Of a DNA stretch of 64,000 nucleotides, positions 24,948-32,588 are shown one piece after another (position 1 is the first letter of the stretch; every line of letters starts with the position of its first letter). The stretch covers positions 1,984,001 through 2,048,000 of the forward strand of contig OY969694.1 of assembly GCA_963701955.1 (NCBI GenBank), read 5' to 3'. The notes under the pieces were generated by a model. That model saw nothing but the letters and a program-made list of their open reading frames with translations, had not been told where the DNA came from and ran no database searches. The translations under genes and the position numbers were made by a program. Source of the DNA: Bog-473 sp963701955 (GTDB taxonomy: Bacteria; Actinomycetota; Acidimicrobiia; Acidimicrobiales; RAAP-2).

Positions 24948-25955
24948 TCAGCCGAGAGCCGGCAGGACTTCGTCGGCAAAGAGCTGGAGGCTGCGCCACC
25001 CGACGTCGGGACTCAGTCCGCCCACCAGGGGTTTGAACGTCACCGCACCGTGACGTCCGATGTGCTCGATGCACTCGGCAGGGGTGAGGACCCGGTAGTT
25101 CCCCGACCTCCTCAACTCCGCCGGGTCGTCCATCGGAGAGAAGGAGCCACCACGGCGACCGCCGATCCAGCGGGCGTACTCGTTGGTGTCGTGCAGGGCA
25201 TGCGGCGCGATCAGCTCCCACTCGCGGTCCGGATCGTCCGCCACGAAGACGTAGGGGTCCTCCCCCACCGACATGTGCCGAGCTCCGTCGGGCGCCGGTT
25301 TGCCCAGGGACTCGAGCTCGGCCAGGTAGATCTCGTAGAGCCTCGTCGCCACCGGCTGGTAGAGGTCGGCGATCCGCGCCGCGCGCCTGGCGCTGGCGGG
25401 GGAGGCTCCGCCCATGGCGATCTGCGGCCGCGGCCGCTGCGCAGGACGAGGAAGGATCCGGACCTGGCGCCCCTGATAGTCGAACGGCTCCCCGGTCCAG
25501 GCCAACTTGAGGGTCTCGACGGCCTCCTCCATCAGTGAGGGTCGCCTCTTCATCGGAATCCCGAACTGCTCGTACTCCTCGTCGCGGTAGCCCAGGCCGA
25601 CGGTCAGCCGGAGCCTGCCACCGCTGATGAGGTCCAGGACCGCCAGATCCTCCGCGGCGCGCAATGGGTTGTAGAGAGGAAGGAGCATGAGGCAGAGCCG
25701 GATGTCAATGCGCTCGGTGACCCCGGCGATGGCCGAGCCCAGCACGATGGGCGACGGGAGATAGCCATCGGTGCTCGCGTGGTGCTCCATGACAAGCGCG
25801 TCGCTGAAGCCCAGCTGGTCGGCCCACGCACACTGCTCGAGGGCGGCCCGATAGAGGACCACGGGGTCGGCGCCGAACTCCGGTGCACGCATGTCGAACG
25901 CCAGCGTCAGTCTCGTGGTTGCGACGCTCAGCAGACGCTGTCCCTGGTCGTTCAT
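24948..25955 (-). CDS. LLM class flavin-dependent oxidoreductase
   Basis: A 335-residue luciferase-like monooxygenase, paralogous to 8326-9318. It carries VMEHHASTDGYLPSPIV, LLPLYNPLRAAEDLAVLD, the barrel strand LRLTVGLGYRDEEYEQFGI, and QIAMGGASPASARRAARIAD at the cofactor phosphate site. It may use reduced FMN or F420. The ATG at 25955 follows a GAGGGCGAGG stretch. It is the first gene of the minus-strand catabolic run, but a separate promoter precedes the next gene. A DosR-like dyad lies 54 bases upstream. Substrate unknown. Confidence 0.87.
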   Translation of the reverse strand: MNDQGQRLLSVATTRLTLAFDMRAPEFGADPVVLYRAALEQCAWADQLGFSDALVMEHHASTDGYLPSPIVLGSAIAGVTERIDIRLCLMLLPLYNPLRAAEDLAVLDLISGGRLRLTVGLGYRDEEYEQFGIPMKRRPSLMEEAVETLKLAWTGEPFDYQGRQVRILPRPAQRPRPQIAMGGASPASARRAARIADLYQPVATRLYEIYLAELESLGKPAPDGARHMSVGEDPYVFVADDPDREWELIAPHALHDTNEYARWIGGRRGGSFSPMDDPAELRRSGNYRVLTPAECIEHIGRHGAVTFKPLVGGLSPDVGWRSLQLFADEVLPALG

Positions 25956-26008
25956 GTCCTCGCCCTCGTCATGTCGGAGGGCCCGAGGCTACTTGTCCCT
26001 CGGTCGCC

Positions 26009-26022
26009 GGGACCGGGGTCAC
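26009..26022 (-). promoter_or_regulatory. DosR/DevR-like dyad upstream of LLM gene
   Basis: Minus-strand reading GTGACCCCGGTCCC, fitting G[G/T]GAC-N4-G-N-CCC. It lies 54 bases before the LLM enzyme start. The centre is all G/C, so a chance match in this composition is plausible. Confidence 0.3.
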
Positions 26023-26029
26023 TCCCAGA

Positions 26030-27397
26030 TCAGCGTCTCTCGACGCGCTCGCGCTGACCGTCGAGCACGGCGACGAGCCCCTGTCCTTCCTCTGGGGCCG
26101 TGACCGTCGCCGTCTGGTCGTAGAGGACCACGCGGTCACGGCCCTCACGCTTGGCCGTCAGCAGCGCGTCGTCGGCCCGGCGGAGGGCGTCGACCAGCTC
26201 GTCTCCCGGCTCGGCGTCGGTCAGCCCGAAGCTCGCCGTGAACTTGGGAAGCCCTCCGACGGTGATGGCCGCGTCGAGCTGGGCACGGGCGGTGTTGAGC
26301 GCCCGGGCGGCGTCACCAGAGGAGCAGTCCGGGAACGCGATGGCGAATTCCTCTCCGCCGTAGCGCGACACCAGGTCGCCGGCCCGGAGCGACTCGCGCA
26401 GCACCCGGGCGAAGAGGCGCAGCGCGCGGTCTCCGGTGTCGTGGCCGTACGTGTCGTTCAGCATCTTGAAGTGGTCCAGGTCCGCCATTGCCACGGCCAC
26501 CGGACGCTGACGTGCCGGGATCGCCGCCACCTTCTCGGAGAACGCGCGGCGGTTCAACAATCCGGTGAGCGTGTCGGTCGACGCCTGCAGCTGGGTCTCG
26601 GCCATCACCCGGAGGAGCCCGATGCGCGCCCCGGCCAACTTGGCCAGCGTGGTCAGGTCGTCGACCCGGTCGCTCTCAACCTCCGCGTCGGGACGGCCCG
26701 TGGCGTGGATCACCCCGACGGTGCGTCCCATGATCGACACGGGCACGCACAGCGCGGAGAGCCGACCCTGTGGCCGGTTGCGCAGCTTCGGGCACGCATC
26801 GAGCGCGTCGCTGTCAGCGAAGGTCTGGATCTGCGCCCGCCTCGCTGCGGGGCACCGGTCGGGAGAGTCCACCGCACAACAGGGCGGCTCCCCGTCAGGC
26901 CCGACCGTGGCCATGCGGGTGAGGTGGGCATGGCTGTTGTCCGCCAGCAGGAGCTCGACGGGGGATTCGGGCAGGACGCTGGTGAAGGAGCGTTCGATCA
27001 CATCGATGACCTCGGGCTCACCCTCGGCCATGTCCAGCGCGTTGGCCAGACGGCTCTCGAAGCGCTGGCGTTGCACCTGGGAATCGCGGATCACCGCCTC
27101 CTGGTCAGCTGTGGCGATGGCATCGGTGAGCTCTTCGTTGAGCGCCCGCATGCGGTCGTCGGTGTGGCGCTGTTGTCGCTCGGTGACGAGGGTCAGGATC
27201 ATGGCCGCCGGCAGGACCAGCGCCAGGAGCAGGCCGGCCGCGACGAAGTAACGGGCGAATCCGGAGGCCAGGGAGTCGCCTCCCGCCATGGACGGCACCA
27301 GCAGGACCACGAGGATCACGCTGGCGATGACCGGGCTCGCGACTCGCAGGAACCTTGACCGTCTTATCTGTTGATTCCACTCGTCGTCTGTGACCAT
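26030..27397 (-). CDS. membrane-bound GAF-GGDEF diguanylate cyclase
   Basis: About 455 residues. Two membrane helices (about 17-36 and 47-68) are followed by a coiled linker, a GAF-like domain containing the Cys-rich signature CPAARRAQIQTF and LDACPKLRNR, then a GGDEF domain. The active site is RYGGEEFAIAF, and RAGD five residues upstream is an intact I-site for c-di-GMP feedback inhibition. It should synthesise c-di-GMP in response to a GAF-sensed signal. ATG at 27397 is the first start before the membrane helix. A possible effector target in the window is the PilZ-bearing glycosyltransferase at 9494-11416. Confidence 0.9.
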   Translation of the reverse strand: MVTDDEWNQQIRRSRFLRVASPVIASVILVVLLVPSMAGGDSLASGFARYFVAAGLLLALVLPAAMILTLVTERQQRHTDDRMRALNEELTDAIATADQEAVIRDSQVQRQRFESRLANALDMAEGEPEVIDVIERSFTSVLPESPVELLLADNSHAHLTRMATVGPDGEPPCCAVDSPDRCPAARRAQIQTFADSDALDACPKLRNRPQGRLSALCVPVSIMGRTVGVIHATGRPDAEVESDRVDDLTTLAKLAGARIGLLRVMAETQLQASTDTLTGLLNRRAFSEKVAAIPARQRPVAVAMADLDHFKMLNDTYGHDTGDRALRLFARVLRESLRAGDLVSRYGGEEFAIAFPDCSSGDAARALNTARAQLDAAITVGGLPKFTASFGLTDAEPGDELVDALRRADDALLTAKREGRDRVVLYDQTATVTAPEEGQGLVAVLDGQRERVERR

Positions 27398-27569
27398 GAC
27401 TGGGCCCCGGCTCCTTGATCTGCCATGTGGCTGCTTCGACTGCCAAGTGGCGGCCTGCCCCGACCGGCCTCGACCCCAAAGGCGGAGGCCGACCCCCTGG
27501 TTGTCGACGCCCGGCCCCGCCTCCTTGAGCGACCCGTTTGCCGCGTGCGGCGTACAACATCGTTGACCA

Positions 27570-27583
27570 GGGACTTCGAGCCC
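27570..27583 (+). promoter_or_regulatory. DosR/DevR-like dyad
   Basis: GGGACTTCGAGCCC. The left half matches the DosR core GGGACT; the right half is degenerate. It is 47 bases from a second dyad, and paired boxes are common at DosR-controlled promoters. Confidence 0.35.
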
Positions 27584-27616
27584 CCGAACTCGGCGCCGCC
27601 TTCGCGAGCGACAACC

Positions 27617-27630
27617 GTGACTTTCGGCCC
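27617..27630 (+). promoter_or_regulatory. DosR/DevR-like dyad
   Basis: GTGACTTTCGGCCC, one base from GGGACTTTCGGCCC and nearly identical to the minus-strand site at 29073-29086 (GTGACGTTCGGCCC). It lies in the control region of the CBS-domain gene. Confidence 0.5.
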
Positions 27631-27695
27631 TAGCCTGGTGGAGGAGCATCCCCGCACAATGGGCATGACACCCTCCTCTTCCCAGACAGCGGTGC

Positions 27696-27736
27696 TTGGA
27701 AAATGGCGGCCAACCCCCTCGGTCGCCATTTTCCAA
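27696..27736. promoter_or_regulatory. 13-base perfect inverted repeat
   Basis: TTGGAAAATGGCG (27696-27708) and CGCCATTTTCCAA (27724-27736) pair perfectly around a 15-base loop. No T-run follows either arm, so an operator or a stable 5' leader hairpin is more likely than a terminator. It lies 74 bases before the CBS gene and is AT-rich for this DNA. Confidence 0.55.
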
Positions 27737-27809
27737 TTCCGGCCGGGCCATCGCGCGTTCGCCGACACCGTCCCCGCCAATGTGACCGCGCCGGCACCAC
27801 GGAGCCGCT

Positions 27810-28292
27810 ATGAGCAACCGATCGTACGAAGGTCTCGACGCCACGCTTGGGGGCATGCATCTTCAGGCCCTGACCACGGTGTCCGCCCGGGACTCCCTCG
27901 CCTCGGTGGCCGCTGCCCTGGTCGCGGGAGGGGTGTCCTGCGCCGTCCTCGAAGAACCGCCCTTGCGGGTGGTGACCGAGTTCGACCTCACACGTGCCCT
28001 GGCCCAAGGCCTGGGCCCCGAGGACGCTGTGGCAGGGGTGGCGTCCGAGCACCCGAACTGGGCGCCCCCGTCTGCGAGCGTGGTCGAGGCCGCCGCACTC
28101 ATGGTCAGCCTCGGGATCCGCCACCTCGTCGTCCTCGATATCACGGAGCGCCCGTGCGGGGTGATCTCGATGGCCGAACTCTTCGACGTGCTCGTACGAT
28201 CTCAGGAGCCGATGTCCGGGTACGCCAGGTTCGCCGACATCATGTTGCACGGGGGGAGCGAGGTCGAACACCCGACCGGCGAAGGCCACTAG
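27810..28292 (+). CDS. tandem CBS-domain protein (Hrp1-like)
   Basis: A 160-residue protein with two CBS motifs. The first covers HLQALTTVSARDSLASVAAAL to RVVTEFDLTRALAQG; the second has PPSASVVEAAALMVSLGIRHLVVLD and CGVISMAELFDVLV. No catalytic domain is attached. Stand-alone CBS pairs bind adenosyl ligands; mycobacterial Hrp1 is the best-known dormancy-regulon example. The start at 27810 has a modest GGAG site. Control by the two DosR-like dyads upstream fits the regulon picture but is inferred. Confidence 0.87.
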   Translation: MSNRSYEGLDATLGGMHLQALTTVSARDSLASVAAALVAGGVSCAVLEEPPLRVVTEFDLTRALAQGLGPEDAVAGVASEHPNWAPPSASVVEAAALMVSLGIRHLVVLDITERPCGVISMAELFDVLVRSQEPMSGYARFADIMLHGGSEVEHPTGEGH

Positions 28293-28314
28293 GGCTCGAG
28301 AGGGGCAGGGGGGC

Positions 28315-28328
28315 GGGACCTTGGACCC
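28315..28328 (+). promoter_or_regulatory. DosR/DevR-like palindrome upstream of DUF1918 gene
   Basis: GGGACCTTGGACCC, an almost perfect palindrome, 54 bases before the DUF1918 start. Its reverse complement differs at one base from the site at 36380-36393, 8 kb away in the same cluster. Confidence 0.6.
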
Positions 28329-28381
28329 TGGCTCACGGGTGCGTCCTCGTCCAATGATGGAGCCCTCTGAAGGGAGGGGCG

Positions 28382-28600
28382 ATGAAGGCCAACGTCGGAG
28401 ACAAGATCGTCATCCGGGGACGCCACACCGGGCAACCGATGCGTCGTTGCCAAGTTGTCGATGTTCGAGGAGACGAAGGACCATTTCTGGTCCGCTGGGA
28501 GGACACCGACCACGAGACCCTGTTTTTCCCCGGCAGCGATGCCTCCGTCGAGCAGACCCGCCGGGCGGCAGCAAGATCGCCCAAGCGTTCCGCTCGCTGA
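28382..28600 (+). CDS. DUF1918 domain protein
   Basis: A 72-residue protein with the complete DUF1918 SH3-like fold: MKANVGDKIVIRGRHTGQP at the start, RCQVVDVRGDEGPFLVRWED in the middle and HETLFFPGSDA at the end, followed by a short basic tail. AAGGGAGGGG precedes the ATG. The family is widespread in actinobacteria and often lies near stress genes; its function is unknown. The adjacent palindrome at 28315-28328 suggests DevR control. Confidence 0.88.
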   Translation: MKANVGDKIVIRGRHTGQPMRRCQVVDVRGDEGPFLVRWEDTDHETLFFPGSDASVEQTRRAAARSPKRSAR

Positions 28601-28642
28601 ATATCGCCTGTCGGCCGAGACACCCGCCAGGGCGACCGGACC

Positions 28643-29005
28643 TCAACCCCGGGAGAGAACGGATTGCGCCGCTTCGAACGCCTTCTTCACGTCAGCCAGC
28701 AACCTCTCCACGCCTTCTCGCAGCACTCGCGCGTTCCCCGAGGCATCCTCAGCCGCTCGGCGGAGCTCGGCATGGGCGGCCAACCACGCGTTCTGCGCGG
28801 CCTCGATCTGAGCGGACGCCTGCTCACGCACGCCCATCGCGGCCAGGTCGACCTGCACCTTGAGTTCGTCGATCCTCGCCCTCCACGTGTCGAGCACCCG
28901 GGTGGCAGACGCCACCGCGCCTGCCGTGGTCTCGGGAACGTCTTCGGGAGCACCTTGACGTGCGTCCTCGGTGCCCCCCGCCTCGGCTGGTGTGTTCGGT
29001 GACAT
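28643..29005 (-). CDS. coiled-coil protein of unknown function
   Basis: About 120 residues from MSPNTPAEAGG. A disordered, acidic N-terminus is followed by one long, Ala/Glu/Arg-rich amphipathic region (VLDTWRARIDELKVQVDLAA through VKKAFEAAQSVLS) that should form a coiled coil. No signal peptide or membrane segment. AAGGAGAG precedes the ATG at 29005. It resembles small stress-associated helical proteins in layout only. A DosR-like dyad lies 68-81 bases upstream. Confidence 0.72.
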   Translation of the reverse strand: MSPNTPAEAGGTEDARQGAPEDVPETTAGAVASATRVLDTWRARIDELKVQVDLAAMGVREQASAQIEAAQNAWLAAHAELRRAAEDASGNARVLREGVERLLADVKKAFEAAQSVLSRG

Positions 29006-29072
29006 GCCACTCTCCTTTCCACAGTCCACACTGCTTCACAGCCACACTGCACGCCACGTCGGTAGGGGCGTA

Positions 29073-29086
29073 GGGCCGAACGTCAC
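29073..29086 (-). promoter_or_regulatory. DosR/DevR-like dyad upstream of coiled-coil gene
   Basis: Minus-strand reading GTGACGTTCGGCCC, differing at one base from the site at 27617-27630. It overlaps the CGTCA repeat that starts at 29081. Confidence 0.5.
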
Positions 29087-29100
29087 GTCACGTCACGTCA
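29081..29100. repeat. CGTCA microsatellite, four units
   Basis: Four perfect tandem copies of CGTCA followed by cggcg. The tract lies in the 116-base gap between the coiled-coil gene and the APH-kinase gene and overlaps the DosR-like dyad, so unit number changes could move the dyad relative to the promoter. Confidence 0.6.
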
Positions 29101-29121
29101 CGGCGACCGACCCCGCGTCGC

Positions 29122-30576
29122 TCACGGGCCCTCCACGACGGCCAGCGCCATGGCGATCTCCTCGTCGACCGAGATTCTCGAGGTGTCGATGGCGCGGGCC
29201 GTGGGCCACGGATCCATTCGGGCGGCAAGGAGGTCCCGGACGGCGCCGTTCGCTTCGGAAGCATCGGCGCTCTCCCGCTCGCGTGCACCGATGCGGGCCG
29301 CCGCCACGTCGTCGTCGCAGCAGCAGCACAGTTCCACGAGTTCGCCACCGTGCTCATCGGCCACACGGGTCGCGTCGGCCCGTCGCGCCGCGTTGACCCA
29401 GGTGGCGTCCAGGACGACCGATTCCTCACGCTCGAGGTGGACGCCGGCCCGGCGGAGGAGCTCGTCGTAGACGCGGGCCACACCCGCCCCCGAGTAGCGA
29501 TCCTCGCCACCGCGCAGCTCGTGGCGGATCTCGTCGGTACGCAACAGCGCCCAGCCCGAACGGGCGGCCAACCCCGCGGCGAGCGTGCTCTTCCCGGTGC
29601 CGGGCAGACCGCCGACGAGGACGGCCACCGGACTGGCCTTGCGCAGGTGATGGAGGGCCAAAGCGTGCAATTGGCGGGCTGCGGTGACGACCTCTTGGTC
29701 TCGCTCGACTCCCTGCCCTCGGAGGAGACACGCCACTTCCGCCCGTACGTAGGCCCGCTGCGCGATGGAGTAGTGCAGGAAGGTCTGAGGAAACCGATCA
29801 CCGGCCCGCTCCTGGTACACGCGGACGAACTCGGCGGCCAGGTCGATACGGCCCAGACGTTCGAGGTCCATGGCCAAGAAGGCCACGTCGGCACAGACGT
29901 CCCCATAGCGGAGCGCATCGGAGAACTCAATGCAGTCGATGATGCGGACGCCGTCGTCGAGGCAGAAGACATCCTCGGCCTGCAGGTCGCCATGTCCGTC
30001 GCACACCCGACCCGCCGCAATACGTGCGTCGAGCAGCGCGCGATGGCGATGCAACCAACGCCGAGCCAGCACGCGGATCCTCGCATCGACCTCGGGGTCG
30101 AGCACAGGACCGACGAACGGCGCCGTTTCATGGAAGTTCACCTCCCATGTGGTCTCGAGGGACTCGGCCGTCGCTGACGCGGAGATGGTCGCCGAGCGCG
30201 ACGCCCTGGCGTGGAAAGCGGCCAGGGTGTCGGCGACCTCGCCGACCGCGGCGACGGCTCGGTCGGCGTCGCCTCCTCTTTGCACCAAGGTCGCCAACCG
30301 TCGGGATTCGGGAAGCCTCCGCATGACGACCATGTGGTCGATCGTCGTGCCATTCATGACGATGTCGGCGACGCCCAGATAGACGTCCGGAGCCAACCGC
30401 CGGTTGAGTTCCACCTCCCGATGGCAGTCCGCCTCCCGGGCGGCTCGGTCGGTGAAGTCGAGGAAATCGAAGCAGACCGACTTGCGAAGTTTGTAGACCC
30501 GGTCCCCCACGAAGACGAGCATGGAGATGTGGGTCTCGACGACACGTGCCGGCGGTGTCGACCGATCGTCAGGCAC
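29122..30576 (-). CDS. APH-like phosphotransferase fused to AAA/P-loop kinase (Rv2004c-like)
   Basis: A 484-residue two-domain protein. The N-terminal two-thirds is an aminoglycoside-phosphotransferase-type kinase fold: VYKLRKSVCFDFLDF, catalytic loop CDGHGDLQAEDVF and metal motif IIDCIEFSD. The C-terminal third has a P-loop, VLVGGLPGTGKSTLAAGLA, with downstream VVLDATWVN, like gluconate or shikimate kinases. A run CCCCDDD precedes the last helices. The same architecture occurs in mycobacterial Rv2004c, a DosR-regulon protein of similar length whose substrate is not settled. It ends 15 bases after the STAS gene on the same strand, suggesting an operon. Confidence 0.85.
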   Translation of the reverse strand: MPDDRSTPPARVVETHISMLVFVGDRVYKLRKSVCFDFLDFTDRAAREADCHREVELNRRLAPDVYLGVADIVMNGTTIDHMVVMRRLPESRRLATLVQRGGDADRAVAAVGEVADTLAAFHARASRSATISASATAESLETTWEVNFHETAPFVGPVLDPEVDARIRVLARRWLHRHRALLDARIAAGRVCDGHGDLQAEDVFCLDDGVRIIDCIEFSDALRYGDVCADVAFLAMDLERLGRIDLAAEFVRVYQERAGDRFPQTFLHYSIAQRAYVRAEVACLLRGQGVERDQEVVTAARQLHALALHHLRKASPVAVLVGGLPGTGKSTLAAGLAARSGWALLRTDEIRHELRGGEDRYSGAGVARVYDELLRRAGVHLEREESVVLDATWVNAARRADATRVADEHGGELVELCCCCDDDVAAARIGARERESADASEANGAVRDLLAARMDPWPTARAIDTSRISVDEEIAMALAVVEGP

Positions 30577-30591
30577 GGGACACCCGCTGCT

Positions 30592-30963
30592 TCAGGACAA
30601 TGAGGTCGAGCCCGAGTGCATGCGACGACCAGCCCGGCGCACCTGACCGCGGAGAGAGTCGAGGACCTCCCAACCCGAAGGATCCACCTGCAACCCGTCG
30701 GTGTTCAGCGCGAGGTCCCGGCCCCCGTCGGACATGCAGTCCCCGATCACTTGGACGAGGTTCGCCCCGGTGGCGTGATCCAACACGCCCTCGAGCCGTA
30801 CCGTGACCACCTCCGCCTTGATGTCGACCCATATCTCGAGCACGACATCCCGGCGCCATCCGCACTCGGCTTCGAGCCGATGTCCAGGTATTCCTTCGCC
30901 GATGCGGCGGTCGTCCGGTGTGCACGGTCCATGCTCCACGCTCGTGTGTTCGCTCAGAATCAC
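30592..30963 (-). CDS. STAS-domain protein (anti-sigma-factor antagonist-like)
   Basis: About 123 residues from the GTG at 30963. The recognisable part is VVLEIWVDIKAEVVTVRLEG, VLDHATGANLVQVI, GRDLALNTDGLQVDPSGWEVL and LRGQVRRAGRR, a STAS fold. The phosphorylatable Ser of SpoIIAA-like proteins would be in DPSGWEVL. The start is uncertain; GTG at 30843 would leave only the STAS core. Lies directly upstream of the APH-kinase gene. Two DosR-like dyads lie 100-190 bases upstream. It may act in a partner-switching cascade, but no kinase partner is adjacent. Confidence 0.68.
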   Translation of the reverse strand: MILSEHTSVEHGPCTPDDRRIGEGIPGHRLEAECGWRRDVVLEIWVDIKAEVVTVRLEGVLDHATGANLVQVIGDCMSDGGRDLALNTDGLQVDPSGWEVLDSLRGQVRRAGRRMHSGSTSLS

Positions 30964-31069
30964 TGCGCTCTCGCACCCTCTGTATGTGGTTCGCTCGCGG
31001 TCCCGTGTTGACCGCGCCGTCTGAGACTTCGGTACTCCGATTGTCTCCGCGACGTGTGAACAGCCGACA

Positions 31070-31083
31070 GGGCCAAAGGTCCC
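31070..31083 (-). promoter_or_regulatory. DosR/DevR-like dyad upstream of STAS gene
   Basis: Minus-strand reading GGGACCTTTGGCCC, very close to the mycobacterial DosR core. It is about 107 bases upstream of the STAS start. Confidence 0.55.
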
Positions 31084-31141
31084 ATGCCCAGGACCACGAT
31101 CGACCTCCGGTCGCCAAAGTGACGACAGTCCCACCGCCCAT

Positions 31142-31155
31142 GTGACATCCGGCCC
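31142..31155 (+). promoter_or_regulatory. DosR/DevR-like dyad
   Basis: GTGACATCCGGCCC, the same class as 27617-27630 and 29073-29086. It lies between the STAS gene and the small ORF at 31274 and could serve either direction. Confidence 0.45.
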
Positions 31156-31273
31156 TTCCTCACGGGCGCGGTTCGGGCACAGGCTTGTGGTGCCTGCCTG
31201 AGCGGACCGTCCCGGCAGAGGGTCGGGACTGAGCCGAACAGACTGATGCTGGGGCAGGGGAAAGGAGCGCGAC

Positions 31274-31414
31274 GTGAAGAGCACAACGAGGTACCGGTGG
31301 CTGCGAACGAGGCGGTCCGTCGCCGTGCCGTCCTATCTGCTCCCCCCACGTGTCGCCGAGGTCGTCTTCGACCCATCGCTTCGCCGCGCCGGCGACATCG
31401 TTCAGAACAGCTGA
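31274..31414 (+). CDS. putative 46-residue small protein
   Basis: A GTG start seven bases after AAAGGAG opens a frame of 46 codons ending in TGA at 31412-31414. Third positions are strongly G/C, as in genuine genes here. The peptide is basic at the N-terminus (KSTTRYRWLRTRR) and has a PSYLLPPRVAEVVFDPSLRR central part. No domain recognised. It sits in the DevR-like cluster between dyads, so it may be a stress-induced small protein; expression evidence would be needed to call it real. Confidence 0.45.
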   Translation: MKSTTRYRWLRTRRSVAVPSYLLPPRVAEVVFDPSLRRAGDIVQNS

Positions 31415-31418
31415 TCCG

Positions 31419-31432
31419 GTGACGGCCGGACC
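31419..31432 (+). promoter_or_regulatory. weak DosR/DevR-like dyad
   Basis: GTGACGGCCGGACC, a partial match (last base of the CCC arm outside the consensus) 56 bases before the gene at 31488. Confidence 0.25.
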
Positions 31433-31487
31433 TGATCGTTCGGGTGCACCGACGCGTGAGAAAGCGCGACCACCGGGAAAGACCACG

Positions 31488-31832
31488 ATGTCCATGTACA
31501 GCGAACTTCTCAGTGCCGCTCTCGCGCACACGCGACGTGGCGACGATGCGGGTGACACCCGCGCCGCCATCGACGAGGCGCGGCAGCGCCGCGACGAGCT
31601 CGAGCTCGACGTTCCCCCAGCGACGGAGCCCGATGCCGTTCACGTCCTACTGGCACGTCAGGTCGGCTACGACGTCGCGCTCGTGCGGCTGGCCCGGCTG
31701 TTCGGGATCGACACCGGCCCCGGCCAATTCGATCGCCCCGAATCGGAGCGCTCCCGGCTCGAGGCCGCCCTGGGAGAGCACGGGATCAGGCTCGACGGAC
31801 CCGCGGCGCCGCCGGGGCGAACGGTCCGGTGA
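31488..31832 (+). CDS. conserved-looking hypothetical protein
   Basis: About 114 residues from MSMYSELLSAALAH. The sequence is acidic and helical (DTRAAIDEARQRRDELELD, LLARQVGYDVALVRLARLFG) and reads like a small cytosolic helical protein. There is no signal peptide or catalytic motif. The ribosome site is weak and the frame extends upstream to 31350. It converges with the devR gene, its stop being six bases from the devR stop. Function unknown. Confidence 0.6.
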   Translation: MSMYSELLSAALAHTRRGDDAGDTRAAIDEARQRRDELELDVPPATEPDAVHVLLARQVGYDVALVRLARLFGIDTGPGQFDRPESERSRLEAALGEHGIRLDGPAAPPGRTVR

Positions 31833-31838
31833 GCGAAC

Positions 31839-32510
31839 TCAGGTCCCTGCCGCGTCGGAACGGGCGTCGTGTGCCATGCGCTCGTCCAGCCGGGCGGCGA
31901 ATGTGGCCGCCTGCGTCCGTCGTTCCATGCCCAGCTTGGCCAGGAGATTGGACACGTAGTTCTTGACCGTCTTCTCAGCCAGGAACATGGTGCCTGCGAT
32001 CTGGCGGTTCGTGCAGCCGTCGGCGATGAGGTCGAGGATGCGCCGCTCCTGAGGCGTGAGGCTGGCCAGGCGGGGGTCCGCTCCGGGCCCCCCCCGGACG
32101 CGAGCCAAGACACGCTCGGTCAGAGCCGGGTCCACAAGTGATTGCCCATCCCCGGCGCGCCGGATGGCGTCGACGAGATCGATGCTTCCGACCTGCTTGA
32201 GCACGTACCCGGCCGCCCCGGCCATGACCGACGCCATCAGAGCCTCGTCGTCGGCGTACGACGTCAGCATGAGGCAGGCGATCTCGGGGTGAGTGGACCG
32301 CACCTCGCGACAGACCTCGATCCCGCTGCCGTCGGGCAACCTCACGTCGAGGATGGCCACGTCAGGCTTGGTGGGCGGGATCCGCGCCAGGGCCTCTTCG
32401 ACCGTGCCGGCCTCGCCCACCACCCGGACGTCGTCTGAAGACTCGAGCAGGGCTCGCAGCCCGCGGCGTACCACCTCGTGATCATCGAGAAGGAAAACGC
32501 CCAGGCTCAC
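31839..32510 (-). CDS. devR: DevR/DosR-type NarL-family response regulator
   Basis: A 223-residue regulator. The receiver has the acidic pair D9-D10, phospho-acceptor D55 in AILDVRLPDG and a C-terminal Lys in GYVLKQV. The LuxR-type DNA-binding domain reads LTPQERRILDLIADGCTNRQ and MFLAEKTVKNYVSNLLAKLG, then MERRTQAA, which is almost the sequence of mycobacterial DevR (DosR), including the KTVKNYVS recognition helix. GTG at 32510 is used, with a short GGAG site. It is divergent from the cognate kinase with 78 bases between them. It probably activates the surrounding dyad-bearing genes under low oxygen or NO. Confidence 0.9.
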   Translation of the reverse strand: MSLGVFLLDDHEVVRRGLRALLESSDDVRVVGEAGTVEEALARIPPTKPDVAILDVRLPDGSGIEVCREVRSTHPEIACLMLTSYADDEALMASVMAGAAGYVLKQVGSIDLVDAIRRAGDGQSLVDPALTERVLARVRGGPGADPRLASLTPQERRILDLIADGCTNRQIAGTMFLAEKTVKNYVSNLLAKLGMERRTQAATFAARLDERMAHDARSDAAGT

Positions 32511-32588
32511 CGCTCCATCCTGGCACCTCGCTCCGTCGCCAGGCGAGCCAAGGGTAGATTCGCCAGGTCGGGGGATAGGCTGGACTCG

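Larger units (their letters stand above)
27398..27809. other. 412-base divergent control region between GGDEF and CBS genes
   Basis: No credible gene. It contains two DosR-like dyads (27570-27583, 27617-27630) and a 13-base perfect inverted repeat (27696-27736), all listed separately. Such length is unusual in this compact segment. Confidence 0.6.

Noticed and set aside
31223..31240. TCGGGACTGAGCCGAAC as a further DosR box
   Set aside because: Only the left half matches; the right arm lacks the CCC block and the spacing is short.
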